Shown: positions 1 to 12,364 of the stretch, piece after piece
Position numbering within the stretch: position 1 is the stretch's first letter
How the letters are laid out: the number at the start of each line of letters is the position of its first letter
Assembly (NCBI GenBank): GCA_963678705.1
Contig: OY783216.1
Location: 6,758,001-6,822,000, forward strand
From: Panorpa germanica
Lineage: Eukaryota; Arthropoda; Insecta; Mecoptera; Panorpidae
Direction of reading: 5' to 3'
DNA length: 64,000 bases
Program-made: the position numbers and the translations under genes
Notes under the pieces: generated by a model
The model's input: the letters and a program-made list of their open reading frames with translations, nothing else
The model's database searches: none
What the model was told of the DNA's origin: nothing

Positions 1-312
1 TAATAATACTTTTGTGATAATTTAAATGGAATATTTATCTTATATTTTTTATAAGAAAAACATAAGCAATTAATAGGCTAACATTTATGTTATGATTAAA
101 GATGATGCCCTCATATTACTTTATTCGAAAGTACAATTATTTATATTAAATGATATTTCAATTATTATAGGCTATCTATTTTGTATAATTTACCAATTTA
201 TACAATCTACAGTAAAGATTATTGTTAGCGCCTTGTAAGAAAAAAATATTTTTATCAACAAAAGATTGTTTCTCGTTGCGATAAAACATTCAATAAAATT
301 TACCTAGAATAT
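1..312. other. AT-rich flank, no gene seen
   Basis: No open reading frame, RNA gene or repeat structure was recognised here. It lies directly left of a MITE copy and beyond the 3' end of the biotin protein ligase gene. Confidence 0.5.
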
Positions 313-934
313 AATGGGCTTGTGTCCTCATTTTTTAGTGGTCGATTTTTCAATTGTTGATTGAAATTGATGTTAATAAATGTGTATTGGCGTGTCTATT
401 TTATTAAATATCTAAATATTGACGGAGATATAGCAATTAAAAGTTTGAATTGTAGTTTTAGCGCTAGAAATGGTCGGCCATATTTGTATGACGTGAAATG
501 CATTTTAACGTCAGTTATTTGTTGATTAGGTCAGTGCTGTGGTAATGTTTTGCAGCTGTTGGTAGTCAAATAATCAAGTCAAATCAAAGAATAATAAGTT
601 TTTATTTTATTTAACCCTGTTACGGCAGACATAACATTGAAATTTGATTGTTCCTTGAAATAGCTGTAAATATTATTTGATATGTAAATACATATAGCAG
701 AGATTTATGAGCTATAAGTTTGGCAGCGGTTGTGATGTCACATGCATTTGGAATGTGTACAACGTTGAATCCCTTTAATAATTAAAGAGACAAAATGATT
801 TTTTTTAATTGTTAATATCTCCTAACATATAAGGAGTTATTAAAAAATAATTGAACATTTGAGGTTCTTGTAACCCACTTTATCAATATATAGTACACTT
901 TTATAGAAATTAAGACATAGGACACAAGCCCATT
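313..934 (+). mobile_element. MITE, AATGGGCTTGTGTCC family, copy 1 (full length)
   Basis: The element is about 622 bp and begins AATGGGCTTGTGTCC. It ends with the inverted GGACACAAGCCCATT. The same sequence recurs at 19633-20264, 52034-52672 and 53207-53839, and in shortened form at 8302 and 10040. It has no coding capacity. No clean target-site duplication is visible: the flanks are TA-rich and differ from copy to copy, so the superfamily cannot be assigned. It lies about 330 bp past the HLCS stop codon. Confidence 0.9.
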
Positions 935-1259
935 ATTATTTTAAAATAAATGATGGACGGCAGAATTCTGCTAAGAAACTACACTGCATCGACATTACTC
1001 TACTAATCGGTTCGTTAAAAATGATCAATTTAATTCAATTTTGTTCAATCACATTCTAAAAAAGGTTTACGATTAAACTGAATATTTTAAGTGCTGGTTC
1101 TTATCGGCAGTAATTCATGTAAAACTATCATTCTACAGATCTAAGGAACATAAAATTGCATAACTCCATTATTATTTGATTATTATCACCATCGAATTGA
1201 ACTAATTAAATATAGCGGAATTTATATAAATTACTTTTACTTAATAATGTACCTTTGAA
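935..1259. other. HLCS 3' flank / 3' UTR
   Basis: This AT-rich sequence lies between the MITE and the HLCS stop codon. It probably holds the 3' UTR and cleavage site of the leftward gene. I could not fix a poly(A) signal confidently. Confidence 0.4.
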
Positions 1260-4200
1260 TTAATGCATTTTGGGCACAATTAATCCCTTTAATATATCAA
1301 ACGAATTACCATCAGGATGCACAGATACTAACTTTCCATTTGAATAGCGCACTAAGAGATAGCCATAATCATCAATTCCATTAATTATCCCTGTTTGTTG
1401 ACCTAAACTCTCATCATGCAAAGTTATTTCGGCATTACTGAAAAAAATACACCATTACTCACTATTTGCGTATTCTTATAATTATATTTTACATTTAATT
1501 TATTACCTGTGTAGCCAGTATTTGTAATACAAATCATATAAATATTGGAGATCTCCATTTTGAACACGATCTATTATTTTTTCAATTTCTGTAAAGATAA
1601 CGGCTAACGTTTTTTCGTAAGTTAATAGTTGTAGTTTATTCGAGTTGTTTTCATTGTAATGTTTAATTATATCATTTATGCAACTTGTTGGGTTGCTGTT
1701 ATCTAAATTAAGACCGCATCCCACATTACAGATCGCCACATCAGGTCCCATTATAGTGTTAACGACTAAGCCACCAATCTTAATAGAATTATATGCGTAA
1801 ATATCATTTGGCCATTTAATACCTATGTCCAAAACCTTAATAAAGGAAACAGAAATTATTTAAAATGTTAATTTACTTTTAATTTTACATTGTATTTTAC
1901 TTACTTCATATCCAGTTAAAGATAATATTGCTGAAACAACAGCTGTTGCAATAAGATGTTGAATTAAAGGAATTCGACTTCCTAGAGGTGATGAAAGACG
2001 AATATGAAGTTGAACAGAAAACATTGCACATCCTTCTGGACTAATCCATTGATTTGCAGATCTGCCCATTCCCTTTTTTTTAAACATAATTTATTAATTA
2101 AGTGTGATCATTTTTAGAAATGTGAAAATATATCAACTCTATACATACATTAGTTTGATATCTTGGAATGACTACGATTCCATGCTGAAGTTTTGTGCCC
2201 CCAAGAACAGCTTGAGAGCTTGTCATAATCGATGAATAAATTACCAAACGACCAATATTATCCGATTTAAGATTTTCAAAATATTCCACAGTGGAAAAAT
2301 TATCAGGACATAAATGTACCATAACAGGAAGTAAGGATGCAGTTGGAGGGGGAGCAGTTTCACCTTTGCCACAGAATTTTAAAGCAAGATCTGTTGTTTT
2401 CAATGTTCCATCTGATATTTGATCTTTCAATTGTGATAACAGAGATAATTTTAACTAAAAATATGATAAAATTAAAATTAAAATAAGTATGACCAGCGAA
2501 CAAAAAAGTAATTGTATGAGTCGATGGAAAATAAATTTCACTATTATCTTCTGAACTATATTATTATTATATCTTGAATTTAATGGACCTATGCATTAAA
2601 AAAAAGAATTTTAAAATATACAAAGCGCATAGAAATCATATCGTTTTTAGGCATTAAAGATGAAAAATATATAATGATTAAATAGAGATGTTTCAAGATT
2701 AGTAATTATATATTTTTTCGAAAACAATAGCGAAATGCACTTTGCATCGGATATATAAAAATAAAATCTATGAATCATAACTTACTTCGTGCCTTCCTAA
2801 GAAATAAGCTGGAGTATAAGCAATTTGTTTACCAGCACCTCCAACGCAATGAAGCCCTAAATGACTTCCTAATAAATCACGAAGAATTTCTAAACGCGCT
2901 GGATTACTTTCTTTTAGGACAGAATATTTGCTTTCTTCAGATTCATATTGTGTGGGATCAACTTCTAAATGAACCTGACTAAACACAGCTTGTCCTTTTT
3001 TTTCGTTATCAGAAGTAGTAGCTAATAATAGACTTGGGGTATGCCAGGTTTCCTCTGCGCCCAAAACTCTAACATTTAACTTGGAGATACGACCATGACT
3101 GTCGCGAACTTCAACTGATGAAGGAGTTGCAGGAGGAGCACTAAAATTATGAAAAAAATAAATAATTTTTAACTAAACTTATAACATTTTTTTCAATTTA
3201 TAAAACTATATAAATAAAGAAACAAGGACAGCAAGGTTTAGATTGGGAAATGAGGAAAAAGGAAACAGATACTGGGAAAGTAGTGAGGAAAGAAAGTGTA
3301 GAGTGTGCGGAGCGGAGGACGAAACACTGGAGCACATTAAGTTTGAGTGCAAGGAAAAAGTAGCGAGCGAAAGGAATATTGGCCAGCTATTAAAGGGAGG
3401 CAGTGAAGGAAAGAGGTGGATGGCGGAAATAGTAAAAAGGAAAGGAAAAACAGGACAATAAATAAGCTGGTGGCTGGGTTGCACAAGGAACAGGAAGAGA
3501 GAGGAAGTACTAAAAGAGGCAGTGAAGGGAAGCAGGAGAAAGAAAGAAGTAGCGAGGAAACAGTTAAACTTCAGCCCAGAAAAATAGACTAGGGAATAGA
3601 CCAGTCCAGAAGGAAGACTAGGGAAAATGAAGGAAGAGGATCAAGAGAAGAAGAAGCAGAAAGTACTTTTGGAAATAAAAAGGTCTAGAATAATTTAAAT
3701 TTAATTGTAAGTTGAAGTATATGAAATGTATTAAGAATGTAGATTGTAAAGCCGAAAGACGAACAATTAACAACAATTAATAAATAATAATAATAAAGAA
3801 ACAAACTTACTGTGTTATTGGTGGCTCTTCAGAATCATGCGAAAAGTTCTTTCGTGCTGGTGACTGTTGGTAACAAAAAATATGATGCATCATACGAACT
3901 TGTTGCCACTTTCCATATGAAAAGCGGACCAACTCGTGCTCTCGAACCTAAAATAAGAAATGTTAAACAAGCTAATATATAAAACGACACTCAATTAAAA
4001 TTTGTTTCAGTTATATACCTCAGCTGTTTTATATGTAGGTAATACTGTATGAATAAGATCTGAGCATAAACAAAGAAGTTTTCCGCCTCCAAGTAAATAG
4101 TCTAGGAGTAGAGGCGCTACATCTTCTGTTACGGAGCCGCAAACTACGACGAGTAGGGCATTATCCATCCAGACGGGCATTAATGCTTGCGATTTATTTA

Positions 4201-6446
4201 GAGTATATATCGTATATCTAAAAGAAAAATTGTGATCCCATATTCTAAAAATATTGGTGGAAAATAATACGATAAATTTACCAACCTATCTTCATGTAAA
4301 ATATTTTTTAAAGTGGTCTTTACATTATCTCTGGCAACAGCACTGTCCGCATAAACTAACACGTTAGGAGGTTTTGTCGTACTCATATTACTGTTATTAC
4401 CTCGTGTAGGCCGTCCTGCTATATCTTTTTTAAATGATACTTTTTTAGGGGAATTATCTTTAACACTATTTTTCTTTTCGCATAAACTGTGTTCTAAACT
4501 GCCTTTTCTTTCTATATTATTGATCTTTTCCTCTCCATTTGATATATTTGATGGAATTGTTTTATTTAAATTTAAAATAAGTGGTTCCTTTTCCGAGTTT
4601 ATTACAATTTCTTCAGATTTTGGTGATTCAGCTTGAATATCATCAACTTGTATACATTCAGTTTTATGTTCGCTTATGTTATTGATTAATTTTTCGTTTT
4701 CAGATTTTTCTATCTCACTGTTAGAAATAGACAATTCATTTGATATCGCTGAATTTTTATCTTCTTGTTCGGACAAATTTTCGATAACCAAATCATCGAC
4801 AACTAGGTTTTCTGATGCCTTATTGCTTAATTCTTTTAAATTATCAATATGGAAATTCCACTGTGTTGAAGATATATCAGGAATTGTAGTTCCGGTTGGT
4901 ATATATTGTAACGTTGGAGCTTCATTTAACATAAAAGGTGAACCTTCAACCATAACAGCTGAAATAATTCGTACATATTTAATTATATATGCACATATTG
5001 AGTAAATATATATTATCATATATTAAAAGGCTCACTTTGTATTCTTAGCAATTCCATTCCCCCTCGTAAAGCCACATTGCCAATCATAAACTGTTGCGTA
5101 AGTTCTGTTAGCTGCTGCAGAGTACTGTCCAATACTAGCCCCAGCATGTTATCGACCCTCCATGCCACAACAGATCCATATCGGTGTAACTAAATATTTA
5201 TTAATATTAAACATTCTATTTTTATACCTATTTAGTATTCGATAGAACAGGATTTAAGGCACACCTAAATTAAATTTAATAGAATACAATACAACGGAAA
5301 TGGCCTTTATTGTAATACATTGTATATAAGTTTATATAGCTAAAGGCTTTTTGTTAAAACCGGATAACCTATTAAAATTCATGTATAATGGACTGTTCTG
5401 ATTAGTGTGATTATTCTGCTAATAAATTTATTTTTAAACTTACATCAATCCGTTCTAAGTCCTCACTGCGCTTAAGACTTGCTTCAAGTAATAAGTGTAA
5501 GTAATGTCCCCCATCTGAACTGGCAGGGGATAAATCTTTCAACTTTCCTGTAACATCAGTACTTAGCGAACATTCTGCAACTGTCGGCGATGCTACACTT
5601 GCGAGAGATAAAAGTGAAGATCCCGCAGATGCAAGAAATGGGCTTCCTGGGGTAGCTATCCACGTGGAAAGTGATAAACGTTGAAGCGGTACTAAAGAAC
5701 ACATTCGCATCGGTCCATCATGCCACAAGACTTCACTAACATGGGCTTGAGAGCTATTGTTGCACATAGTTGAACTAGGGCCTAATGATTCTGTAATTTA
5801 TAAAATTAGTTTGTGTTTAATTTCAAAGAAAAATTAATCTTAACATCTACTTGAATTTAACATTTCCGTTAATACTAAAGAACCCCTGATCAATATGTGA
5901 CCCATATTACAGAAGATCGACAAATTGCGTATAAGTAAAATTAAAATTGTTTTTATGTAAAAAGATAACATTATTTACATTTTACGTGTATTATATAATA
6001 TACAATGGGTCATATTAAGGACACGGTAGAATAAACTAACGTAATTATAGAAAAAAAACTAAAGAAAAGTTTATCACGTCGCAGTATAACAATTCTTAAT
6101 ACTAGTAGTTAATCAATCAATACACACTAATGTTTATCAATTTTATAATGTTGTTTTAAAGTTTTGCATATTCTCAAGGTTGTGACATATATTTCCAAAA
6201 TTAGAGTTAAAAATAATCGATAAAGTATATACCTGTATCAACTGTTACATTTTCGGGTATTTTATACAACACAATACTGGAATTAGATTGTAAATAATGG
6301 CTCAATCTGGCTTTTAGAGAACCGAGCCTCCAAGACTGTAGCCATGTGGCAGCCATATAATACAAAGTTAATAACATTGTAACTGTTTTGATGACCCCTG
6401 GCCACCACCTAGCCCGCACACAACCACTTATCCACCGTGGATTTTG
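1260..6446 (-). CDS. HLCS: Biotin--protein ligase (holocarboxylase synthetase)
   Basis: The enzyme activates biotin with ATP and attaches it to the lysine of carboxylases such as acetyl-, pyruvate- and propionyl-CoA carboxylase. I read eleven exons, right to left: 6446-6233, 5790-5444, 5189-5036, 4958-4286, 4217-4019, 3947-3811, 3140-2786, 2454-2149, 2072-1905, 1835-1507, 1437-1260. All have GT-AG borders and join in frame to 1019 codons plus stop, about the size of metazoan HLCS. The catalytic domain is C-terminal. GMGRSANQWISPEG (about residues 796-809) is the biotinyl-AMP binding loop, KWPND lies near 858-862, and a GLNLDNSNPT segment follows. The long N-terminal half, with an acidic Ser/Glu-rich stretch at 4290-4950, is typical of animal forms. 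The first exon is open at its 5' side. The first in-frame ATG is at 6377, so either that is the start or a short upstream exon is missing. A LINE tail sits in the intron 3141-3810. Confidence 0.93.
3226..3791 (+). mobile_element. 5'-truncated non-LTR retrotransposon (LINE) tail
   Basis: The reading frame at 3243-3461 encodes RLGNEEKGNRYWESSEERK followed by CRVCGAEDETLEHIKFEC. This is the Cys-x2-Cys...His...Cys tail found after reverse transcriptase in many insect LINEs. The segment ends in a TAA-rich tail (about 3780-3791). It is bracketed by a 13-bp direct repeat AATAAAGAAACAA at 3213-3225 and 3792-3804, a target-site duplication. Only the last ~560 bp of an element is present, so it cannot move on its own. 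It lies antisense within an HLCS intron. A related copy lies at 11722-12351. Confidence 0.85.
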
Positions 6447-7879
6447 CTAAAATTATTTTAATTCACATTTTTAATTAGTTTCAAATTGTGAAGATAAATA
6501 TAAAATAGATAAGAGACATATTACATTTATTTTATTACATAATGATGATTATTTTCATTCAAAACTTTTATTTTTTTATTATATGTTTCATACTCTTGTC
6601 TTCATCTAAATGAACTGTTGTAATTTTGACATTACGTATATGCTAAGTGTAAAACTGTTTTATCGATAGCTTCGCCGAAGCTTTCTAGGAATGTCAATCA
6701 CAGATGGCACTAGTGTTATCAAAGTCTGTTTAATTAAATATTTAATTATCTATCTAACTAATTAAATATTTAACTTGAAAATATTTATGAAACTTTCGGA
6801 TTCAAGTAAATATTTTGCATAATGAAGTTGTCTTAAGTAAACTATTACGAATTTTTTTTATCAAATAGTTAATAATTAAAATGGAAACAATTACAGATCG
6901 AATACCTAAACTTCTTGATTTTAATTGAAATAATTAATTAATTTCATAATAGTTTAAATTTCAGCATTGTATTGAATTGAAAGACTAACTTTCGGAGAAT
7001 GTTGAGACATTAATTTGTTTCACATAAAGACATTTTATCATGACACCAAATTATATTTTAATGTTTATCAATATTCCCGTGTTGTGAAATAATATAAATT
7101 ATAATAAAATATTACGGGTGTTGTACATAACGTACGCGGTCCTCTTTGTGTTTACGACATCATGGACAATAGATTGTTGATAAGAAAAACGATTCAGATT
7201 TATAATATGTACTTTTATTACTTTCAACGCGGTGGTATATCATGATAAAGTGTACAAGATTCAGACAATCCCTTAAATAAATAATATAATTAATAAATGA
7301 ATTTATTGCTTTAAAATAAAAAATAACTTTGAATTTTTGTTATTGTTTTTCGCAATACTTCTTTTAACTCTTAGGAATATTACAGATAATTAATCATGTA
7401 TGCATTTGTCCTTAAGTATAAAAATAAATAACATTAGTAACATAAATGATACAGAATTGTGATATATTGTTGTTATTTATGAAGGTGTCATCAAATTGAT
7501 AACCATTGTTATACCATACTAGAAGGGGTTATCCAAGTTAGAAGTTCTTTGCTATTGGTCCATAAATCACTGAAAAAGGACAGAATGTTGAAATGACAGA
7601 GACAGGGAAGAATCTTTTGAACAAACAACAAATAATAATGGTATATTTACATGAATAAAATACAGAAAATTATATTAAGTTTAAAATAGTACTATTACTG
7701 CTAAATATATATATTCTTTGTGTTTAAAATTCAAAATTGTTCGGTTTGATAATCCCGCCAAGAATAAATCTGTTGTAGTTTATAAATCTGCCACTAGAGG
7801 CATTGAAGGGCCTAAGGTCACAGATTCAAAATAGTCGGAGATGTTTGTACATAATCAATTTATCTTAATAGCAACCAGT
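6447..7879. other. Intergenic, upstream of HLCS
   Basis: This AT-rich region should contain the HLCS promoter and any missing 5' exon. I see no convincing coding exon, RNA gene or repeat. Its right part continues into a tRNA-like relic at about 7880. Confidence 0.4.
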
Positions 7880-7975
7880 CCTAGAAAATATAACTCTGAC
7901 CAGGGGATCGAATCCGAAGACACAACGTCAAGCATCAATGCTCTGGCCCATTGTGTCGCAACCTTTTTGTTATAA
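7880..7975 (-). repeat. tRNA-like (SINE-type) relic
   Basis: On the minus strand the sequence shows an A-box-like TGGGCCAGAGCA (7939-7950). About 25 bases further on is a B-box-like GGATTCGATCCC (7903-7914). That is the internal pol III promoter spacing of a tRNA. The acceptor stem does not close, so I do not call it a tRNA gene. A tRNA-derived SINE fragment or decayed tRNA is the likely source. Confidence 0.4.
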
Positions 7976-8301
7976 TCTTTACGATTTCTAAAGTAAATAA
8001 AACTTATAATGCAGGGTTATATAATGGTACATATTAAACTAGTATAAATAGTTGTTTATCATCGATGATCTCCTTACTATGTTGGCTTTTTATATGGTGA
8101 CGAGTTATGATTTATGCGGACTATATAACCAAGCAAAATAACTCAGTATACGTTAGTTAACTGTGGGTGGTCTTTTGTCGAAATTATTCTTATTTTCTTA
8201 TTGAGAAATGGAATAACTGTTTTTAGTAGATTTTATTTTAACATAAACCAGTTATTTTTTATTTGTTTTAGCCTCCAACTCAGTAATTTGAGACTACATA
8301 C

Positions 8302-8534
8302 AATGGGCTTGTGTCTTATTATTCTTTAACTTGACTTAATTATTTCGACTACCAACAGCTACAAAACATTACCACAGCACTGACCTACTCAACAAATAAC
8401 TGACGCCAAAACTACAATTCAAATTTTTAATTGCTATATCTCCGTCAAATAGACACGCCAATACACATTTATTAACATCAATTTCAATCAACAATTGAAA
8501 AATCGGCCACTAAAAAATGAGAACACAAGCCCAT
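8302..8534 (-). mobile_element. MITE, AATGGGCTTGTGTCC family, copy 2 (internally deleted)
   Basis: Both ends are present: AATGGGCTTGTGTC at 8302, and the complement of the other end at 8520-8534. The interior jumps from the end sequence straight to the segment around TTATTCTTTAACTTGAC, leaving 233 bp instead of about 630. It is in reverse orientation relative to copy 1. This is a typical internal-deletion derivative. Confidence 0.85.
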
Positions 8535-9280
8535 GAAATTTGGCTTGAGAGCCTAGCTTATAAGAGGAGAAGTATGAACGACACGTGTTTGTGGGACTAT
8601 GCACTTCGGGTGTCTCTTGAACACACGTGAAGAGACTTACAATTCAAAGTTCGTCACGGGAGACGATTTGTAGCTTCGATTAAAAGAAATGATATATATA
8701 ATCGATTGGAACGGTTTTAGGAGCCTGTGATTGAGCAGGGATCTCACGCAAAATTTCTTTTATCTCGTCGAAATTGACTCCAAACCCCACCACCTTGCCC
8801 ATACATGTAATACGGCTCTGGCACCGGGTTTACATTATCCCAGCGTCTTACAAATCAGCTGACTACTTTATTTTTTCATAATCAAATCCGTCATTAAGTT
8901 GTCATGTAAACTAAACTTAATTAACATCGAACGTAAACAGTTCTAGATAAGTAGCAAATATATTTTTACAATGCAATTATTGTTACTGATATTTTAACCT
9001 TTAACCCCTAAATATATAAATATGGTATCAAGGAGGGGGTATACTTATTATTAATCACAATGCTTGGTTGGCAACAGAACAGATTTGTTTACAAATTTAC
9101 TGTTAATGGTTGCCGGTTCTGCTTGTGATTCAGCTACTTGTTGTAGTTAGTCAATATCTTTCACGTCAGTGAGTTCAGTTAAAGAGTTGTACCATTTTTT
9201 GAATTTAGCTATCAGCCTCTTATAAAGGCGATTATTTGTTTTTGCTTATCTTTTTATCACACTGTGTCAAACTGATTGCT
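8535..9280. other. Intergenic, probable LC3 promoter region
   Basis: The part at about 8540-8860 is less AT-rich than its surroundings but has no long reading frame I recognise. The part closest to 9281 should carry the transcription start and 5' UTR of the LC3-type Atg8 gene. Confidence 0.35.
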
Positions 9281-10853
9281 ATGGAAATGAGACGTCCTGC
9301 AGCTATACCGGTTATGGTTAGACATGATCTAAATTGTAACGTTCAAAGAAGTTTTAAAAGCAAAAAATCCTTTGGTAAGTTGCTATAAAATTATTTATGT
9401 TGTGCAATAATACATTGGTTGATACTTAACTGTAGTTTAACCAAAGAAAACCTGGATTACATCTTTCGTTAGATAACTGCGGTTGGTCTTTGACACCAAT
9501 GGATTTGAAAAACTCATTTTTTAGGTTAATATCATAACTGTAATTCATATATATATAAAAAATCAGTTCATTGTATCTTATTCTTTTCAGAAAGCCGAAA
9601 AGATGAAGTACACGCAATCAGAGTTAAATTCCCTACTAAAGTTCCAGTGAGTATTTAAACATATTAAACATTCCGTAAATATATTGTGCAAACATCATTA
9701 TCCTTATTATTTGTTTATGTAAAGTAGAGGTAACATTCCTTTGACAATCGGGCTGTGAATCATTTAAAATTTAACTTAAACTTTCCTTTGTTTATTACTT
9801 TTATAATATCAAAACTTTGTGTATTGTACCAGACAACTTGACGTTGCAAAGTAAGCGTTCACAAATCCGCAATACTTGCATCAACGGCATTAGATTTATC
9901 TGTAAAACATGGCTTGTGATAGGAGAGGGGAGACGTATTCATCGAGCACTATGGTAGATTTGTAGTGAATGGGTTATTCCTGATAAGGCATTTGCTTGCA
10001 ATAATGCATTCCATGTCAGGACCTAATCAGGTCCTTGTGTATTATCAACATTCCAAATGCATGTGACATCATAACCGTTAGTTATTATCTCTTTTATACA
10101 ACAGAGAGTACAAGAGATATATTCTTGACAGAACTCTGACAAGTTTACAGGTTACCAACCTTACAGCACATAAATCTCTGCTATATGGATTTATATATTA
10201 AAATATCAAATATTATTTACAGCTATTTCAAGGAACAATAAAATTTCATTATATTATGTCTGCCGTAACAGGGTTAAATAAAATAAAAACTTATTATTCT
10301 TTGACTTGACTATTTCAACTACCAACAGCTACAAAACATTACCACAGCACTGACCTACTCAACAAATAACTGACGTTTAAATACATTTCACGTCATACAA
10401 ATGGCCGACCATTTCTAGCGCTAAAACTACAATTCAAACTTTTAATTGCTATATCTCCGTCAACATTTAGATACTTAATAAAATAGACACACCAATACAC
10501 ATTTATTAACATCAATTTCAATCAATAATTGAAAAATCGACCACTAAAAAATGAGGACACAACGATAATTTTTCTATTTATTTCAGATTATCGTTGAACG
10601 AAACATTAGAGAAAGAAATCTTCCAGAAATGTCTAAAACAAAATTTTTGGTGCCACAAGAAGTAACAATGTCTCAATTTCTGACAATAATTCGAAATAGA
10701 ATGAATATTAAACAAAGTCATGCGATTTATCTTCTAATTAATAACAAAACGTTAATTAGCATGAGTCGAACAATAGCTGAAGTTTATCAAGACTACAGAG
10801 ACGAAGACGGGTTCCTTTACATGACTTATGCATCGAAGGAAGTCTACGGGTAG
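9281..10853 (+). CDS. LC3-type Atg8 ubiquitin-like protein
   Basis: Atg8/LC3 proteins are conjugated to phosphatidylethanolamine on autophagosome membranes and recruit cargo receptors. There are three exons, 9281-9374, 9591-9646 and 10587-10853, giving 138 residues in frame. Recognisable blocks are SFESRKDEVHAIR and KFPTKVPIIVER, then KTKFLVPQEVTMSQF and DEDGFLYMTYASKEVYG. The spacing and the AEVYQDYRDEDGFLYM region are closer to LC3 than to GABARAP. The protein ends exactly at the conserved C-terminal glycine, so no tail needs removal by Atg4. About 15-20 residues at the N-terminus (MEMRRPAAIPVMVRHD) are extra compared with LC3. A second ATG at 9287 is also possible. Intron 2 carries a truncated MITE that ends 25 bp before exon 3. 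Confidence 0.92.
10040..10561 (-). mobile_element. MITE, AATGGGCTTGTGTCC family, copy 3 (truncated)
   Basis: This copy matches copies 1 and 5 in reverse orientation, from about CATTCCAAATGCATGTGAC to GAGGACACAA. It breaks off before the last GCCCATT. Relative to copy 5 it holds about 70 bp of foreign sequence at about 10079-10150. The proximal (left) terminus is also missing. It lies in intron 2 of the LC3-type gene. Confidence 0.85.
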
Positions 10854-11708
10854 ACCGTCATCTACGATGGCTTCTTATAATAATATACAAAAGGTACGAT
10901 ACTACTAATAATACCAATTACCTCGTAATATTCTTTATTAGACTCTCTCAGAAGACTATGTCGGTCTCTTACTAATCTTCTGCATCCGAAAAGGACCAAC
11001 ATAGTTGTGCAACCAAGATACGTATTTGCCTGTGCATTAATCATTATTTAATTGATTATTTTGCATAAAAGAACACGTTTCTTTTATTTACGTTTAGATA
11101 ATAATATTTTGACTACATTTATAACTAAATACGTCAACAAAATCAATTTTATAAATTTGTTATTTTATTTATAGGTTAGACCACATAACCTAACAAATTT
11201 TTCTTTTCTGGATTGTGATATATTTTGACGTCAAAAAGGTGTATCTTAAGTTCAACAATCTCATCAGCTGACCTACAGCAATATTTGATTTGTGTGGTGT
11301 AAAATTAGAAAATGTACACTGATTAAGTCCTTATCAGATAACGCGTTCAATAGATTAAGATAACCCAAAGATGACTTCAACTTCAGAAATCTTATTTGTT
11401 AATTAAGAATTATTTTTATTTGAGGACATTTGAGTCGTAGAGTTCATTTACTTTTTGTTTAGATTATAAATCAATTGAACATTATAATTATCAAGGCCTT
11501 TGAAATACTAATTGAAAGCAGGTTCAGTTTTAAAAATAATTATTCTTCACAAATTAGCTTTGACATGTAAGCCACACTGACATTTAAAATTTAAATATTT
11601 CGCGCCATGATGTGATTGGTCATATATTTTAAATTTCAAGACGCCATAACACGACGGCATCAAATCAGAGTGACGTCAAAGAATAACGTAATATTTGTCT
11701 CTTTAAAT
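10854..11708. other. 3' flank of LC3-type gene
   Basis: The first part is presumably the 3' UTR. No further gene, RNA or repeat was recognised before the LINE insertion. Confidence 0.4.
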
Positions 11709-11721
11709 TATACTTATAATT

Positions 11722-12351
11722 ATTATTTATTATATTAATTGTGTGCCTTTCGGTTTTACAATCTACATTATTATATTTCTTAATGCATTTCATATAAATT
11801 CAAAGTTAAAACTAAACTTAAACTATTCTAGACTATTACTACTTCGAATAGTACTTTCTATTTCTTCTTTTCTTGATTCCTCTCTCTTCATGTCCCCTAC
11901 TCCTTCTTTATTCACACCGTTTCCTGCTTCTCCCTCCTTATTGCCTGTATCTTCATCTATCACCTCTTGCCTTCCTTGTCTCCTCTCGACAAACCCTCTA
12001 TTATCTTTTCACTATCCTTCCTGCCTTCTCTCTTCGTTTTCACTTCTCCACTTATGTCTATTACAGGCATAAACGCTCTATCTTTACTATTTCCTCTTGA
12101 CTCTCTTACTTTACTATTTGTTCTTGACTGTCTTCCTTTACTATTTTATTATTGTCTCTATATCCGTCATCCACCTCTTGTCCTTATCTCCTTTCCGCAA
12201 ATCCTCTATTTTTCTGGACTGAAGTTTAACTGTTTCCTCGCTACTTCTTTCTTTCTCCTGCTTCCCTTCACTGCCTCTTTTAGTACTTCCTCTCTCTTCA
12301 TGTTCTTTATGCAACCCAGCTACGAGCTTATTTATTGTCCTGTTTTTTCTT
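11722..12351 (-). mobile_element. 5'-truncated LINE tail, second copy
   Basis: In reverse complement this resembles the element at 3226-3791. It contains the same AGTACTAAAAGAGGCAGTGA-like and AAGTTGAAGTATATGAAATG-like stretches and a TAA-rich tail, seen here as TTATTATTTATTA at its low-coordinate end. A 13-bp direct repeat TATACTTATAATT at 11709-11721 and 12352-12364 is the target-site duplication. Long frames on the plus strand here are antisense shadows of this element. It is more diverged than the other copy and carries a longer purine-rich stretch. Confidence 0.8.
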
Positions 12352-12364
12352 TATACTTATAATT

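Noticed and set aside
3206-3484. Minus-strand frame opposite the LINE tail
   Set aside because: Antisense shadow of the purine-rich LINE sequence.
7880-7975. Functional tRNA gene
   Set aside because: A and B boxes can be read but the acceptor and anticodon stems do not form; listed only as a tRNA-like relic.
11743-12362. Overlapping plus-strand frames rich in Ser, Leu and Pro
   Set aside because: They are antisense to the truncated LINE at 11722-12351; frames overlap each other and match no family.
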